NCBI RefSeq assembly: GCF_004769195.1
Contig: NZ_RQET01000002.1
Span: 124,001 to 188,000, forward strand
Reading direction: 5' to 3'
Origin: Leptospira fletcheri
GTDB lineage: Bacteria; Spirochaetota; Leptospiria; Leptospirales; Leptospiraceae
DNA length: 64,000 nucleotides
The notes beneath the pieces are model-generated. The model saw nothing but the letters and a program-made list of their open reading frames with translations, had not been told where the DNA came from and did not search any database. Positions 28,754 through 38,294 of the stretch are shown piece by piece. A program made the position numbers and the translations under genes. Positions within the stretch are counted from its first letter, which is position 1, and every line of letters starts with the position of its first letter.

Positions 28754-29704
28754 ATGGCTACCCCTCTTGAAACCGCACTGGAAATACTCGAGGAAATCAA
28801 AAAGATCAACCTTCAAGAAGACGACCGCATTCCCTATTCGGACATGTTTTTAAAGGATATGATGAGCATTATGTCCAGAGACGCGATGAAAATCCGGGAA
28901 ACTCTGGAAATGCTGCGCGAATCCAAATACATCTTCATCATCAAAGTGGTGACCCCGGATCCCCATAAGGACTCTAGGAACCAGGATATGGGAGTCGACG
29001 CCTATATCTATGCGGATTCAAAAATCGTAAACGATCTCAAGGCCTATGCGGAAAAGAAACTGGAAAAGGCCTACGAAGCCACCTATTACAAACGGAAGTC
29101 CCCTTTCCAAATCACGCGGGAACTGTTTCCTAAAATCAAAGAGCACAACAATACCGTTCTAGGACGGTACGTCAACGTAGCCGTGATGTTGGAAGAGTAC
29201 CAAAGAGTATTGACTGCGAATCCGAACGATTACGAAGAAAATCGGAAAAGAAACAACCTATCCTCCTTATTGGAGAATTCCGGAACTCCGACCGTCATCG
29301 CAAGGGATATTCCGGAATTCGAGATCGGACCTTCCTCCGCAGCTTCCGCAAAGTACGGTACGAAAAGAGCCGTAGATAAGATCGAAGCCGACGAAGCGCT
29401 GGTCAATCCGAAGAGCCCTTGGTCCAGACTTACTTCCAAGTTTTCCGCGGAGTTTCTGATCCGGATCCATCTACGCAAATACGAGTTCGATACGGTTCGG
29501 AAACTCGTGCAAACGGGAAAGATTTCGGAGTACGAGGACCTGAAATTCGTCCGGGATGCCCTTCAGGAAATGGAAGGGAGAACCCACCTAGACCCTCACT
29601 TGTCGAACTTCACGGCGGAGATGGTGGATCTGCGGAGACTCGCCCAAAAAAAAATGAATCTCTTAAAAGGGATCACGAATTCCGGATCCATCGGTTCCCT
29701 TTAG
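28754..29704 (+). CDS. conserved hypothetical cytoplasmic protein, 316 aa
   Basis: Not recognised. No signal peptide or membrane segment. The N-terminal 90 residues (TALEILEEIKKINLQEDD ... LEMLRESKYIFIIKVVTPDP) resemble a winged-helix or helical regulatory domain by alternation only. The rest is charged and helical. Its stop codon overlaps the stop of the convergent membrane protein gene (TTAG at 29701-29704). Confidence 0.7.
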   Translation: MATPLETALEILEEIKKINLQEDDRIPYSDMFLKDMMSIMSRDAMKIRETLEMLRESKYIFIIKVVTPDPHKDSRNQDMGVDAYIYADSKIVNDLKAYAEKKLEKAYEATYYKRKSPFQITRELFPKIKEHNNTVLGRYVNVAVMLEEYQRVLTANPNDYEENRKRNNLSSLLENSGTPTVIARDIPEFEIGPSSAASAKYGTKRAVDKIEADEALVNPKSPWSRLTSKFSAEFLIRIHLRKYEFDTVRKLVQTGKISEYEDLKFVRDALQEMEGRTHLDPHLSNFTAEMVDLRRLAQKKMNLLKGITNSGSIGSL

Positions 29705-30411
29705 ATCAGACCGAAATATCGGACCGTCAGAACGACCAACAAAATCGCCAAGATAAATACGTACCTTCTTCTCGCGGATCCGCCAGTATTCATTCTGTCC
29801 TTAGGCAAATAGAGCAGGAAAAGAAGCAAATTCGCGGTCATCACGATATAAATCAGATCCTGCTTAAAACCCCACGGACCTAGGAAATAAGCCAGTATGA
29901 TACCGAAAGTCGGTAAAAATGCGAAAGGTGTCTTCCAGGTCAGGATCCTGGAATCCTCTTCGAACACGGTCGCTTTCATTCCCGTTTTCTTTTCCAACTC
30001 CGCTAAAAATTCGTTCATGTCCGTCAGATTTAGAATCGGAACGTACGTCCCTTGCTTCAAGACGAGGAGAACGCGATCGTAACCTCGAAATCGATCCTTT
30101 TCGATTCCGTTCACTTCTTTAAGATCTAGTTCCATGCATTGCCCTTGTGCATTCCATTGCTTCAGGCTGTTTCCGCTCAATTCCACCTTGGAACCTTCCA
30201 AGGTTTTTAACTGGCGGGAATAGTTTTTTGCTAAGAGAAATACCAAAAGTCCTCCCAACACCAGAAACATAGTGAGAAAGGATTCCTTACTCTCGGACGC
30301 AACCTGACGAAAATTTACGGCAAGGAACAACCCGAAGACGAGCACTACCATGGAAGTACGTTGGATCAGTTTTTTCTTAAAAACGGGGACGTCGTAGGAA
30401 TAATTCGCCAT
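29701..30411 (-). CDS. inner-membrane hypothetical protein
   Basis: 236 residues with hydrophobic hairpins near residues 15-65 and near 165-235, flanking a soluble middle part (KVELSGNSLKQWNAQGQCMELDLKEVNGIEKD) that looks like a small PH-like beta domain. Function unknown. It lies 3 bases after pyrE on the same strand, so it is probably co-transcribed. Confidence 0.65.
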   Translation of the reverse strand: MANYSYDVPVFKKKLIQRTSMVVLVFGLFLAVNFRQVASESKESFLTMFLVLGGLLVFLLAKNYSRQLKTLEGSKVELSGNSLKQWNAQGQCMELDLKEVNGIEKDRFRGYDRVLLVLKQGTYVPILNLTDMNEFLAELEKKTGMKATVFEEDSRILTWKTPFAFLPTFGIILAYFLGPWGFKQDLIYIVMTANLLLFLLYLPKDRMNTGGSARRRYVFILAILLVVLTVRYFGLI

Positions 30412-30414
30412 GGC

Positions 30415-30972
30415 TTACTCCACATGACCGAATTCGGATTTTTTAAAAATCGGAAAAACCCGGATTCCTTCCGCTTCGATCGCGTCTCTCCCGCCCTCTT
30501 CCCTGTCCACAATACAGATGCAAGCCGTAACTTCCAGGCCCGCGTCCCGCAAACTTTTGACCACTTGCAAAGTGGAAGCTCCCGTAGTTACCACGTCGTC
30601 CACGACGACGCAGGTTTTGACGGCATTCACCGCGCCTTCCACCAGATTTTTCGTTCCGTGGTCCTTGGCTTGTTTTCTCACGATCAGAGGAAAAACGTTC
30701 CTTCCCTGATGGCGGAATTCCAAAGAAATTCCGTAGCAAATCGGATCGGCCCCCATGGTCAGCCCGCCGTAGGATTCCTTTCCGGAGAGACCGGAATCGG
30801 GGATATGTTTCTCCACTAAATACTTACAGAGCAGCTCCAACCGTTCCGGGTGAAGCGTGATTTCCTTACAATTGAAGTAATGCCTCGACTTTCTGCCGCT
30901 AGCCAGCGTAAAAGGCTCTTCCCTGAATCTATAAGCGTGATTTTGTAGGAGTCGAAATAATTCCTCTCTCAA
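30415..30972 (-). CDS. pyrE: orotate phosphoribosyltransferase
   Basis: Makes orotidine monophosphate from orotate and PRPP in pyrimidine synthesis. The PRPP-binding motif VVVDDVVTTGAS is intact, and SGRKSRHYFNCKE near residue 25 matches the PyrE N-terminus. 185 residues is slightly short for the family but acceptable. The start is TTG at 30972, preceded by GGAGGAT at good spacing. It is divergent from the desaturase gene. Confidence 0.9.
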   Translation of the reverse strand: MREELFRLLQNHAYRFREEPFTLASGRKSRHYFNCKEITLHPERLELLCKYLVEKHIPDSGLSGKESYGGLTMGADPICYGISLEFRHQGRNVFPLIVRKQAKDHGTKNLVEGAVNAVKTCVVVDDVVTTGASTLQVVKSLRDAGLEVTACICIVDREEGGRDAIEAEGIRVFPIFKKSEFGHVE

Positions 30973-31109
30973 TTTTGGATCCTCCGAGACGTCTCAAGAT
31001 TTCTTTTCCATGATCGAAAGCCCCGGAAAAGCAAAAACCGCTTTTTCTTGGCCGGAAAAAAATACGAAAAAATCGTCCTTTTTCCGCAACCTAACGGACA
31101 CTTTAGGCT

Positions 31110-31145
31110 CATATCAGACAAACCAGAACAGGATTAACTGATATG
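31110..31145 (+). promoter_or_regulatory. inverted repeat covering the desaturase start codon
   Basis: CATATCAG (31110-31117) and CTGATATG (31138-31145) are perfect 8-base inverted repeats. The right arm contains the ATG at 31143 and the loop contains the AGGA ribosome site. A transcript starting upstream could hide its start codon in an AU-rich stem. Alternatively it is a DNA operator. Only the pairing is seen. Confidence 0.45.
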
Positions 31146-32228
31146 GAACAAACGAAAAAAATTGCATGGAAAACGAGCATCTTTCTGATTCTTACCCCGA
31201 TCGTGGGTATTGTCGGAACGGCTGCTCTAATACTTACCCGAGGAATTCCCACTTATACTTGGATGACCTTCTTTTTTATGGTCGGAGCGACCGGTCTATC
31301 CATTACCGCAGGATATCACCGTCTTTTCTCGCATAGGGCATACAAAGCCGCTCTGCCTGTCCGACTTTTTTATCTTTTATTCGGCGCGGCAGCCTTCCAA
31401 CAATCCGTGATCGAATGGAGTTCAGATCATAGAATCCATCACAGATATGTGGACAAGGATGAGGATCCGTATTCCATTACGAAAGGTTTCTGGCACGCGC
31501 ACATTTTCTGGCTCTTCAAAGACAGAAGTTACCGCGAACCCACCAATGTGAACGATCTATGGGAAGATAAATTGGTGAAATTCCAACACGACTATTACTA
31601 CCCGGTGGCTATTTTCATGGGCTTCCTCTTTCCGATGCTCGTCTGCGGTCTTTGGGGAGATTGGTTGGGTGGTCTTTTGGTCGCAGGGAGCCTAAGAATC
31701 GCCGTAAACCATCATTTTACGTTCTTCATCAATTCCTTGGCACATTATAAAGGTGCGCAACCTTATTCGGACAAGCATACCGCTAAGGACAATTGGTTCA
31801 TCGCCTTATTCACATTTGGTGAAGGATATCATAACTACCACCACGAGTTTCAGGCCGATTATCGCAACGGAATCAGATGGCACGATTACGATCCGACCAA
31901 GTGGATGATCGACATATTCCACGTTTTCGGATTGGCAAAAGATCTGAAGATGATTCCTGAAGAGCAGATTCTCAGAAAAAAAATGATCATGGACGAAAAA
32001 CGTCTGCGCAAGAAGCTCGAGACCCAAGCCAGGACCCTAAACCAGGGCTTCGAGGAAAGGTTGGTCTCTCTCAGACAATTGGTCCAAGAAAGGCAGGAGA
32101 AACTTCTAGCCCTGAAAGCCGAAGAACTCGAAGTAGACAAAAAAGCGGTAAAGGACGCAAAACAGGATTTCAAAGTCGCGTTAAAAACCTGGCAGAGATT
32201 CGTGTCCGGAGACCTCGCCCCCGCCTAA
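31143..32228 (+). CDS. fatty acid desaturase (delta-9 acyl-CoA/acyl-lipid type)
   Basis: A membrane di-iron enzyme that introduces a cis double bond into fatty acyl chains. The three histidine boxes are HRLFSH (59-64), HRIHH (96-100) and HNYHH (230-234), with the expected hydrophobic segments around them. A charged coiled-coil-like tail runs from about residue 270 to 361 and is longer than in most bacterial enzymes. A terminator follows. The start codon lies within an inverted repeat that may regulate it. Confidence 0.9.
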   Translation: MEQTKKIAWKTSIFLILTPIVGIVGTAALILTRGIPTYTWMTFFFMVGATGLSITAGYHRLFSHRAYKAALPVRLFYLLFGAAAFQQSVIEWSSDHRIHHRYVDKDEDPYSITKGFWHAHIFWLFKDRSYREPTNVNDLWEDKLVKFQHDYYYPVAIFMGFLFPMLVCGLWGDWLGGLLVAGSLRIAVNHHFTFFINSLAHYKGAQPYSDKHTAKDNWFIALFTFGEGYHNYHHEFQADYRNGIRWHDYDPTKWMIDIFHVFGLAKDLKMIPEEQILRKKMIMDEKRLRKKLETQARTLNQGFEERLVSLRQLVQERQEKLLALKAEELEVDKKAVKDAKQDFKVALKTWQRFVSGDLAPA

Positions 32229-32264
32229 CACTAAACGCAGTCAAAGTACCTGAACCCATTCATT

Positions 32265-32298
32265 CCCCTCCCCTTAAAAAGGAGGGTTTCTTTTTTTC
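32265..32298 (+). terminator. intrinsic terminator of the desaturase gene
   Basis: CCCTCC (32266-32271) and GGAGGG (32281-32286) form the stem, followed by TTTCTTTTTTTC. It lies 37 bases past the desaturase stop and before the convergent transglutaminase gene. Confidence 0.75.
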
Positions 32299-32322
32299 TG
32301 GAGTCGATTCGGATCCTTTCCC

Positions 32323-33228
32323 TCAGCGATCCTTCGAAAGCGATTCGGAGTCTTCGTTTAACGGAATGACGTCCACTTCCACCTTCAATTTGTGTTTTCC
32401 CCCTCCGAATAAAATGCCTCGTAAAGGGGAAACGTCGGAAAAATCCCTTCCGATCGAAGTATGAATGTATTCCTCCGTGATCCCTTTGCCGTTCGTAGGA
32501 TCGAAATCCTGCCATCCGAACCCCGGGCAGTAAACGGAGATCCAAGCGTGAGTCGCGTCGCTTCCCCGCAATTTAGGCTTACCGGGCGGGGGATACGTTT
32601 CTATGTATCCCGATACGTAGCGACAGGGGAATCCCATCGAGCGAAAAGCCGCCAAGGACAAATGGGTAAAATCCTGGCAAACCCCTTCTCTACTTTCCAG
32701 CACTTCCTCCAGCGGAGTATAGATAGTCGTGCTCCCCGCCTTGAATTTGAACTCCTCGCGGAAACGCCTCACATATTCCAGGCAGGACTCCAAAAACGGC
32801 CTGTCCATAGGAATAAGACGCTTTAAGAATTCAGAATATACTTCCGCGCGGGAAACGAAAGGGGAATCCCCCAGAAATTCCACCGCTTCAAGATCGGAAT
32901 TCGAGGAGGGTTTCCGGAGCCGGTCCAGAACCTCGTATCCGGTGGGAGAATTTCCGAAATCCTGGACGGGCGAAGACGTACGAACCTTGGCCTCCGCGAG
33001 AACGGACAATACGGTGTGAGGATCCTCTACGGAAAAGGAATACACCGTATTTCCGAAGTAGTCCCTCCGAAACTCCGTCAACTTAGGCTTGGGCTCTACA
33101 GTGATCCTAAGTTCGCGGCAAGTCTGCCTATCGTCGGAATCGGGACATAGGTGCGCCAAATTCAGACAATGGGAGACCGGTTTTTCGTAGGTATAATGAG
33201 TCAGGTGCCTCACCGAATACTCAGCCAT
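32323..33228 (-). CDS. transglutaminase-like cysteine protease (short form)
   Basis: 301 residues from the ATG at 33228, with GGGAGG just upstream, overlapping the ATP-grasp fusion gene by eight bases. It has the N-terminal beta region typical of these proteins (SVRHLTHYTYEKPVS) and the catalytic triad of the transglutaminase core: Cys 184 in EGVCQDF, His 227 in ATHAWI, Asp 243 in DFDPTNG. Family members linked to circularly permuted ATP-grasp genes are predicted to cleave or transfer the peptides those enzymes make. Cytoplasmic, no signal peptide. Confidence 0.85.
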   Translation of the reverse strand: MAEYSVRHLTHYTYEKPVSHCLNLAHLCPDSDDRQTCRELRITVEPKPKLTEFRRDYFGNTVYSFSVEDPHTVLSVLAEAKVRTSSPVQDFGNSPTGYEVLDRLRKPSSNSDLEAVEFLGDSPFVSRAEVYSEFLKRLIPMDRPFLESCLEYVRRFREEFKFKAGSTTIYTPLEEVLESREGVCQDFTHLSLAAFRSMGFPCRYVSGYIETYPPPGKPKLRGSDATHAWISVYCPGFGWQDFDPTNGKGITEEYIHTSIGRDFSDVSPLRGILFGGGKHKLKVEVDVIPLNEDSESLSKDR

Positions 33229-35773
33229 ACGGACCTCCCAAGCGAAATTGATTTTCCACATATCGGAAGTATTTTTTGGCCAGAGAATCGGAAGTCGCTT
33301 TCAAAAGTTCCAATATATCCCCGCTCCAACGCCGCAGACCTCCCGCCGGATCCGCGTATTCGAATAGCCGTTTCGCGTCCTCCTCTTTGAATCGGGCAAC
33401 GAGTTCGTAGAAAATCCGGACCTCGTCCGGGTTTTCCCCGCCGGAGCTCGGCAACATCAATGCGTTCTCCCGGATTCTGGAGACTTGGTATGCGAAAGAA
33501 CGAGGATTCGTATCGTCGAAAAGAAGAATATCGACCACGGATTGCGCGTCGATCCTGTACTTGTATCTTCTCCTGTATGTGATGCGGATATCGTTCACGT
33601 TCAGAAGACTTTCGAACACTCCCTTATTGTAAAGAGTGGTCAGATCCACCAAAGAAAGCATGATTCTGGAAAGGAATTGGGATCTTTCCAAACGTTTTCC
33701 TAAATCCAGAAAATAATATCCCGTCTCTCGGCTCATATTCTCGGAAGAGAGTCCGGACAAAGAAGCGAGCAGATGGATCAGTTTTTGCAGATATTCCAGT
33801 ATTTCCCCGTAGGAATTATTCCGAGGGGATTCGCTTTCGATCTGAGAGATCAAATGTCTGGTATCGTCGGAAATCCGATCCCGAACGGCCTTAGTGGTGC
33901 GGATGAAGAAATCCAAATCGTGCCGTATGCTTCCGGAGGAATACTGGGAAGCGACCGTTTCGTAGATTTTATCCCGCACGAATTCCAAGGATTCCCTCGA
34001 GGAAAATTCGCCGAACCCTCCGTTATTATGGGACACCCGGGATATGATTCCGAGGAGCACGGAGGATTGATCCCGCTCGTAAGATTCCTCGGATTCCAGC
34101 AATTTGTTCAGACATTCTCGGACGAGACGTGCCGTATTTTCGGCCCGTTCCGCATAACGTCCCATCCAGAACATATTGTCTGCAACCCGACTCGGAACTC
34201 CCCCGCCTTTTCGTCGTAAGGGAATATGCTCCACTTGTCCGGGGAGAAGACTTACGTCCTTTTTCTCTTCCGAAGAGAGGATCCAAAGATCCTTGGAAAC
34301 CGCACCTCTTTGGTTCGTAACGATCAGTTCGTCGTGCTTCGGAGCGACCCGAACCAATCCGCCCGGCATGGTGGTATACCCGTTTTCGGAAAGGCAGGTG
34401 AAAGTACGGAACACTGCCTTCCCCAAGATCGGCTCTCCCGAGGCGGAAAAAACGGGACAGGTAGAACCGCTCAATATTTCCTGCGCGACGTAACGCTCTG
34501 GTCTCGCGAGCAATTTCTTCTTCCACTCTTCTCTCTCGGACTTGGAAAGAAGGGAAAGAAAAACGGAGGGCTCGAAAGGATTCCGGACTGCCGGCTTGAG
34601 AACGAATTTTTCCGGTTCGCTAAATACCTCTTCCAGCGCGGCAGGATCTCCCATCCAATGAGTGGGAACGTTCGGAATGATCAGTTCCTCTCCCAGATAA
34701 AATTTGCAAAGCGTGGAAAGGTACGCATGGAGGGCGCGATTTTCCAGAAAACCGGAACCGACAGGATTGGCGACGAGCACGGTCCCCGCACGCACGGCGC
34801 CTAGTATTCCGGGAACGCCCAAAAGGGAATCCCCTTTCAGTTCCAGCGGGTCCATGAACCAATCGTCCACACGACGGAAAATGACGTCCACTTGCTGGAG
34901 TCCTTCCACGGTTTTCAGGAAAACTTTGTTTTCCCGCACCGTTAGATCCTCCGCCTGAGCCAGCACGAACCCCAAATATCCGGCCAGGTAAGCGTGCTCG
35001 AAATAGGTTTCGTTTCCCGGACCGGGTGTCAGCAACACGATCAAAGGATCTCTATCCTTGGAGGGTGAAAGAGTATATAATGTTTTTCTTAAGGATCTGA
35101 AATACAGAGCAACTCTGTGCACCTGGGAATCCCGATAAACCGACGGGAATACTCGGGAAAGAACGATCCGATTTTCCAGGGCGTATCCGGATCCGGAGGG
35201 AGCTTGGATCCGATCACCGATCACGAAGAATTTTCCCGTACCGTCCCGGCTGATATCCGTCGCTACAAAGGCGAGTCGAAAAGTCGAGGAATCATAGATC
35301 GGGGCGCAAGCCCTGAGAAATCCGCCGGAATGGAAAAGCAACTGCGGAGGGATTTTTCTCTCGTACAGTAGTTTTCGAGGGCCGTAAACGTCCTTCAGGA
35401 TTTCGTCCAACAATTCGGATCTCTGGATGAGACCTCTCTCTACTTGGTCCCATTCTTCGCTTTTCATCAAGAGAGGAAACAGGTCCAAGGACCAAATGCG
35501 CTCTCTCTCGTCTCCGTATACGTTGTAGGTGACTCCGTTTTCCCTTAGAATGCGGAGGCTGTCCTCTTTTCTCCTCTTCAGCTCGCTCGGTCCCAAACGC
35601 TCGAAAGAGCGAAGCAGAAAATCGTATTTCTCCCTCGGGTTCCCCGCGCGAGAGCAGACCTCGTCGAAAATACCCGACAAAGGGGAATATCCCGCCAAGA
35701 GGCCGTCGTTTTGGGAAGCTTGCTGGCCCATTTTCCGGAAGTCATTTTCCCTTCCGGTCCCGTTTTTTTCCAT
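33221..35773 (-). CDS. circularly permuted ATP-grasp fused to alpha-E domain
   Basis: 850 residues. Residues about 60-510 are a circularly permuted type 2 ATP-grasp region: YNVYGDERE, QQVDVIFRRVDDWFMDP, DSLLGVPGI, LGEELIIPNVPTHW, TMPGGLVRVA. From about 526 (VPSRVADNMFWMGRYAERAENTARL) to the end is an alpha-E helical domain. The glycine-rich nucleotide loop and the DLRPF segment of the stand-alone paralogue are replaced (KPAVRNPFEPS and FRTFTC). I recall this being usual in the fused subfamily. Predicted to form peptide or amide bonds with ATP. Product unknown. An ATG at 35731 is a possible alternative start. Confidence 0.85.
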   Translation of the reverse strand: MEKNGTGRENDFRKMGQQASQNDGLLAGYSPLSGIFDEVCSRAGNPREKYDFLLRSFERLGPSELKRRKEDSLRILRENGVTYNVYGDERERIWSLDLFPLLMKSEEWDQVERGLIQRSELLDEILKDVYGPRKLLYERKIPPQLLFHSGGFLRACAPIYDSSTFRLAFVATDISRDGTGKFFVIGDRIQAPSGSGYALENRIVLSRVFPSVYRDSQVHRVALYFRSLRKTLYTLSPSKDRDPLIVLLTPGPGNETYFEHAYLAGYLGFVLAQAEDLTVRENKVFLKTVEGLQQVDVIFRRVDDWFMDPLELKGDSLLGVPGILGAVRAGTVLVANPVGSGFLENRALHAYLSTLCKFYLGEELIIPNVPTHWMGDPAALEEVFSEPEKFVLKPAVRNPFEPSVFLSLLSKSEREEWKKKLLARPERYVAQEILSGSTCPVFSASGEPILGKAVFRTFTCLSENGYTTMPGGLVRVAPKHDELIVTNQRGAVSKDLWILSSEEKKDVSLLPGQVEHIPLRRKGGGVPSRVADNMFWMGRYAERAENTARLVRECLNKLLESEESYERDQSSVLLGIISRVSHNNGGFGEFSSRESLEFVRDKIYETVASQYSSGSIRHDLDFFIRTTKAVRDRISDDTRHLISQIESESPRNNSYGEILEYLQKLIHLLASLSGLSSENMSRETGYYFLDLGKRLERSQFLSRIMLSLVDLTTLYNKGVFESLLNVNDIRITYRRRYKYRIDAQSVVDILLFDDTNPRSFAYQVSRIRENALMLPSSGGENPDEVRIFYELVARFKEEDAKRLFEYADPAGGLRRWSGDILELLKATSDSLAKKYFRYVENQFRLGGPYG

Positions 35774-35819
35774 CCTTTAGAATGGAGGACTGCCGTTTTT
35801 ACGCCAAATTCGGACCGAT

Positions 35820-35849
35820 CTCCGCTCCGCCAAAACTGACGGAGCGGAG
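35820..35849. repeat. 10-bp perfect inverted repeat after the TonB receptor gene
   Basis: CTCCGCTCCG (35820-35829) and CGGAGCGGAG (35840-35849) surround a 10-base loop. It lies 7 bases past the TonB-receptor stop on the minus strand. No T run follows, so it may be a 3'-end stabilising hairpin or a factor-assisted terminator. Confidence 0.5.
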
Positions 35850-35855
35850 GGGACT

Positions 35856-38294
35856 TTAGTCCAACTTCAGAGTAGCACCTATATTGATCTGACGATAAGG
35901 CCCTTGTTGGATTCCGACAGGCAGTCGCCCGGAGATATAGACCCGGTCTTCCAGGTTCTTTCCGTTGATAAAAACGGACCACCTTCCGCCCGGAGCCTCG
36001 TAACCGAAGTCCGCGTTCCAAATACCATAGCTGGGAACCACACCTTGGCTTCCGTCGGTACTTTGGTTTTTCGTATTCTGAAGATCCGAATATTGTTTAT
36101 CGAAATATTGGTATTCCAATCTGGCATAGAATCCGCGGGGACTCTTAAAACCGATCGCTCCGATAAAAGTATGCATAGGAACGTACGGAAGGTAATTTCC
36201 GTTGGTATTTACCCGGATCGTATTACCGGCCGAATTGACGCTGACCAAAGACTGATTAGTCACACTGACGGTACCGTCCGAGTTCTGAACTGTCCCCACA
36301 GGAACGTAAGTGGTCGAAACAGCTCTAGTATAAGAATAAGCCACCTCTAAGGGAACTTCCCAACGCGAGTCCGCGAACTTTCCGAAGTCGAATACGAAAT
36401 TACTTTCCACGCCTCGGTTAACGGACCTACCCGCGTTGATCGGAACCGCGCCTATGGAGGATCCTGCCTCGTTCGTATTCACGATCTGATTGGAAAAAAA
36501 CAAAGCGTAAGTACTGACCTGGGTATAAAAGTACCTCGTAATATTTCCCCGAAACCCGGTCTCGTAATTATTGGAACGTTCCGCGTTAAGCTTATAACCC
36601 AATCCCAAGGACGGATTCAGGATCGTAGAAAAGGACGGAGGAGAGAAGGCCGTATGAGCTCCCGCGAACCACATGAATCTTTCCGTAAGGTCGTACGTGA
36701 GTCCGAACCCGGGAAGCACCACCTTCGTGTACGTTTCGTTCGCCTGGTTGACCAATATATTCTGACCCGCCGAGGTCGCGAGCCCGTAGGCCACGTCGGT
36801 CGAAGTGGCGAACTTACGATGAGTGTACACTCCCTGGGAAATGTATTCGTACCGAACACCCGGAATCATCTTGAATCTTTCCGTCAACTTGATGGAATCC
36901 TGCACATAGGTCGCGTACGCTTTCGCGTTTCGAGTCTGCTGTTGCGTCGTCAACCCCTGGTCCATTGTGGGATACGGAAATTGGTTGTACGCCGCATTGA
37001 CGGTTTCGTAATGCGCTCGAGCTCCGACGGAGATCTCGTTTTCGAATCCGAGCAAGGTGAACTTACCCTCCAACTTCGTCTCCAACCCTCCCGTCCTGAA
37101 GAATTGGTGGCGATTCGGAGTTGTGTTCTGCATATAGATCACGTCTCCGGGACGGTTTCCTACAGGAGAGGGAGCATAGACCGCAAACACGTTATTCGTA
37201 GGAGGCATAGGCAATCCGACGTCGTTCGCACTGTTATAAGAATAGGATTCCTGTTTGAACTGGAAGCCCACGTTGGTCCAATAAGAACGGGTGATTAATT
37301 TCCAGTTGTCGTTGAAGGAATGATCATGCCCGATCACTGCGGCCTGTCTTTCCACATGCTTTCTGTCGAAACGGGCGGGGTTCGTCCTAGGATTTTTCCA
37401 GTACAGCCCTTCGGTCAACCCAAGATAGGTCGCCTGAGAGTCTTGCTGGTACATCTGGTATTTTAGAAAAACGGTATCCTTGTCCCCGATCTTCTGCATC
37501 AATTTTACGTTGAAGTCGTTTACGTTAAATCCCTGGTAATCCCGGAACCCGTTTCCTTGGGTATGCAGGTAAGAAACGTCGTAAGCGGTGTTCGTACTCT
37601 GGGCCGTTCCCCCGTATTGCAGAAGATTGGATGCGTAACCGTTCGTGCCTCCGATCAACTTCAGATTCAAGGTCGGTTTTTCCGGAGGTTTCCGCGTCAC
37701 GAAGTTCACGATCCCTCCCAAAGTGGTAGGCCCGAACAGAATGGAACCGGAGCCTTTTACGACCTCGACCCTCTCCATTCTGTCTATCTGTGGAATGAAA
37801 TAACTTTCCGGTTGACCGTATGGACTCAAGGAGGTAAAGACCCCGTCCTCGAGAATCAGAGTCTTTCTGGACTCTTCGTTGCTGACCCCGCGGAAAGCGA
37901 TGTTGGGAGTCAATCCCACGGCATCCTGGTACCGGATCGTGGCGCCCGGGACTCGGCGCAAAGCCTCCATCGAGTCGATCGGATTCGTTTCCTTCAGGAT
38001 CTTCTTCCCCACGACGTTGGCCGAACCGGGAATCTTTTTCATATCGTCGTCTTTGGCGCCGATCACATTGATCTGGCCGCTTTCCAAAAACTTGCGTCTC
38101 TTTTCCTCGATCGTTTCTTGTTCTTTGGAAACCGGTTGATCCGCTTCCTTCGGTTCGCCCCCGTTTCCGTTTTTGGGCTTCTCCGTTCCGGCCTCGCCGC
38201 CGTTACTTTCCGGTTGTCCGATCAGGGGAAGGGAGAAAAAAATTACGCATAATAAAAAAAGAATATTCCAAAACGAGAATCTTTTCTCCATCAA
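35856..38294 (-). CDS. TonB-dependent receptor, FecA-like
   Basis: An outer-membrane receptor of 812 residues for import of a metal chelate. Signal peptide (FLLCVIFFSLPLIGQ), an Asn/Gly/Lys-rich linker, then a plug domain from about residue 75 (GQINVIGAKDDD, ALRRVPGATIR, IAFRGVSNEESRKTLILEDG, RVEVVKGSGSILFG), and a large 22-strand-type barrel. The motif order resembles ferric-citrate and related xenosiderophore receptors. The ligand is unknown. Its start overlaps the stop of the imelysin gene (ATGA), and Fur-like boxes precede that operon. Confidence 0.9.
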   Translation of the reverse strand: MMEKRFSFWNILFLLCVIFFSLPLIGQPESNGGEAGTEKPKNGNGGEPKEADQPVSKEQETIEEKRRKFLESGQINVIGAKDDDMKKIPGSANVVGKKILKETNPIDSMEALRRVPGATIRYQDAVGLTPNIAFRGVSNEESRKTLILEDGVFTSLSPYGQPESYFIPQIDRMERVEVVKGSGSILFGPTTLGGIVNFVTRKPPEKPTLNLKLIGGTNGYASNLLQYGGTAQSTNTAYDVSYLHTQGNGFRDYQGFNVNDFNVKLMQKIGDKDTVFLKYQMYQQDSQATYLGLTEGLYWKNPRTNPARFDRKHVERQAAVIGHDHSFNDNWKLITRSYWTNVGFQFKQESYSYNSANDVGLPMPPTNNVFAVYAPSPVGNRPGDVIYMQNTTPNRHQFFRTGGLETKLEGKFTLLGFENEISVGARAHYETVNAAYNQFPYPTMDQGLTTQQQTRNAKAYATYVQDSIKLTERFKMIPGVRYEYISQGVYTHRKFATSTDVAYGLATSAGQNILVNQANETYTKVVLPGFGLTYDLTERFMWFAGAHTAFSPPSFSTILNPSLGLGYKLNAERSNNYETGFRGNITRYFYTQVSTYALFFSNQIVNTNEAGSSIGAVPINAGRSVNRGVESNFVFDFGKFADSRWEVPLEVAYSYTRAVSTTYVPVGTVQNSDGTVSVTNQSLVSVNSAGNTIRVNTNGNYLPYVPMHTFIGAIGFKSPRGFYARLEYQYFDKQYSDLQNTKNQSTDGSQGVVPSYGIWNADFGYEAPGGRWSVFINGKNLEDRVYISGRLPVGIQQGPYRQINIGATLKLD

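Noticed and set aside
31053..31086. CGGAAAAA/TTTTTCCG inverted repeat between pyrE and the desaturase
   Set aside because: Low-complexity arms with an 18-base loop; I cannot tell it from chance in an A/T-rich promoter region.
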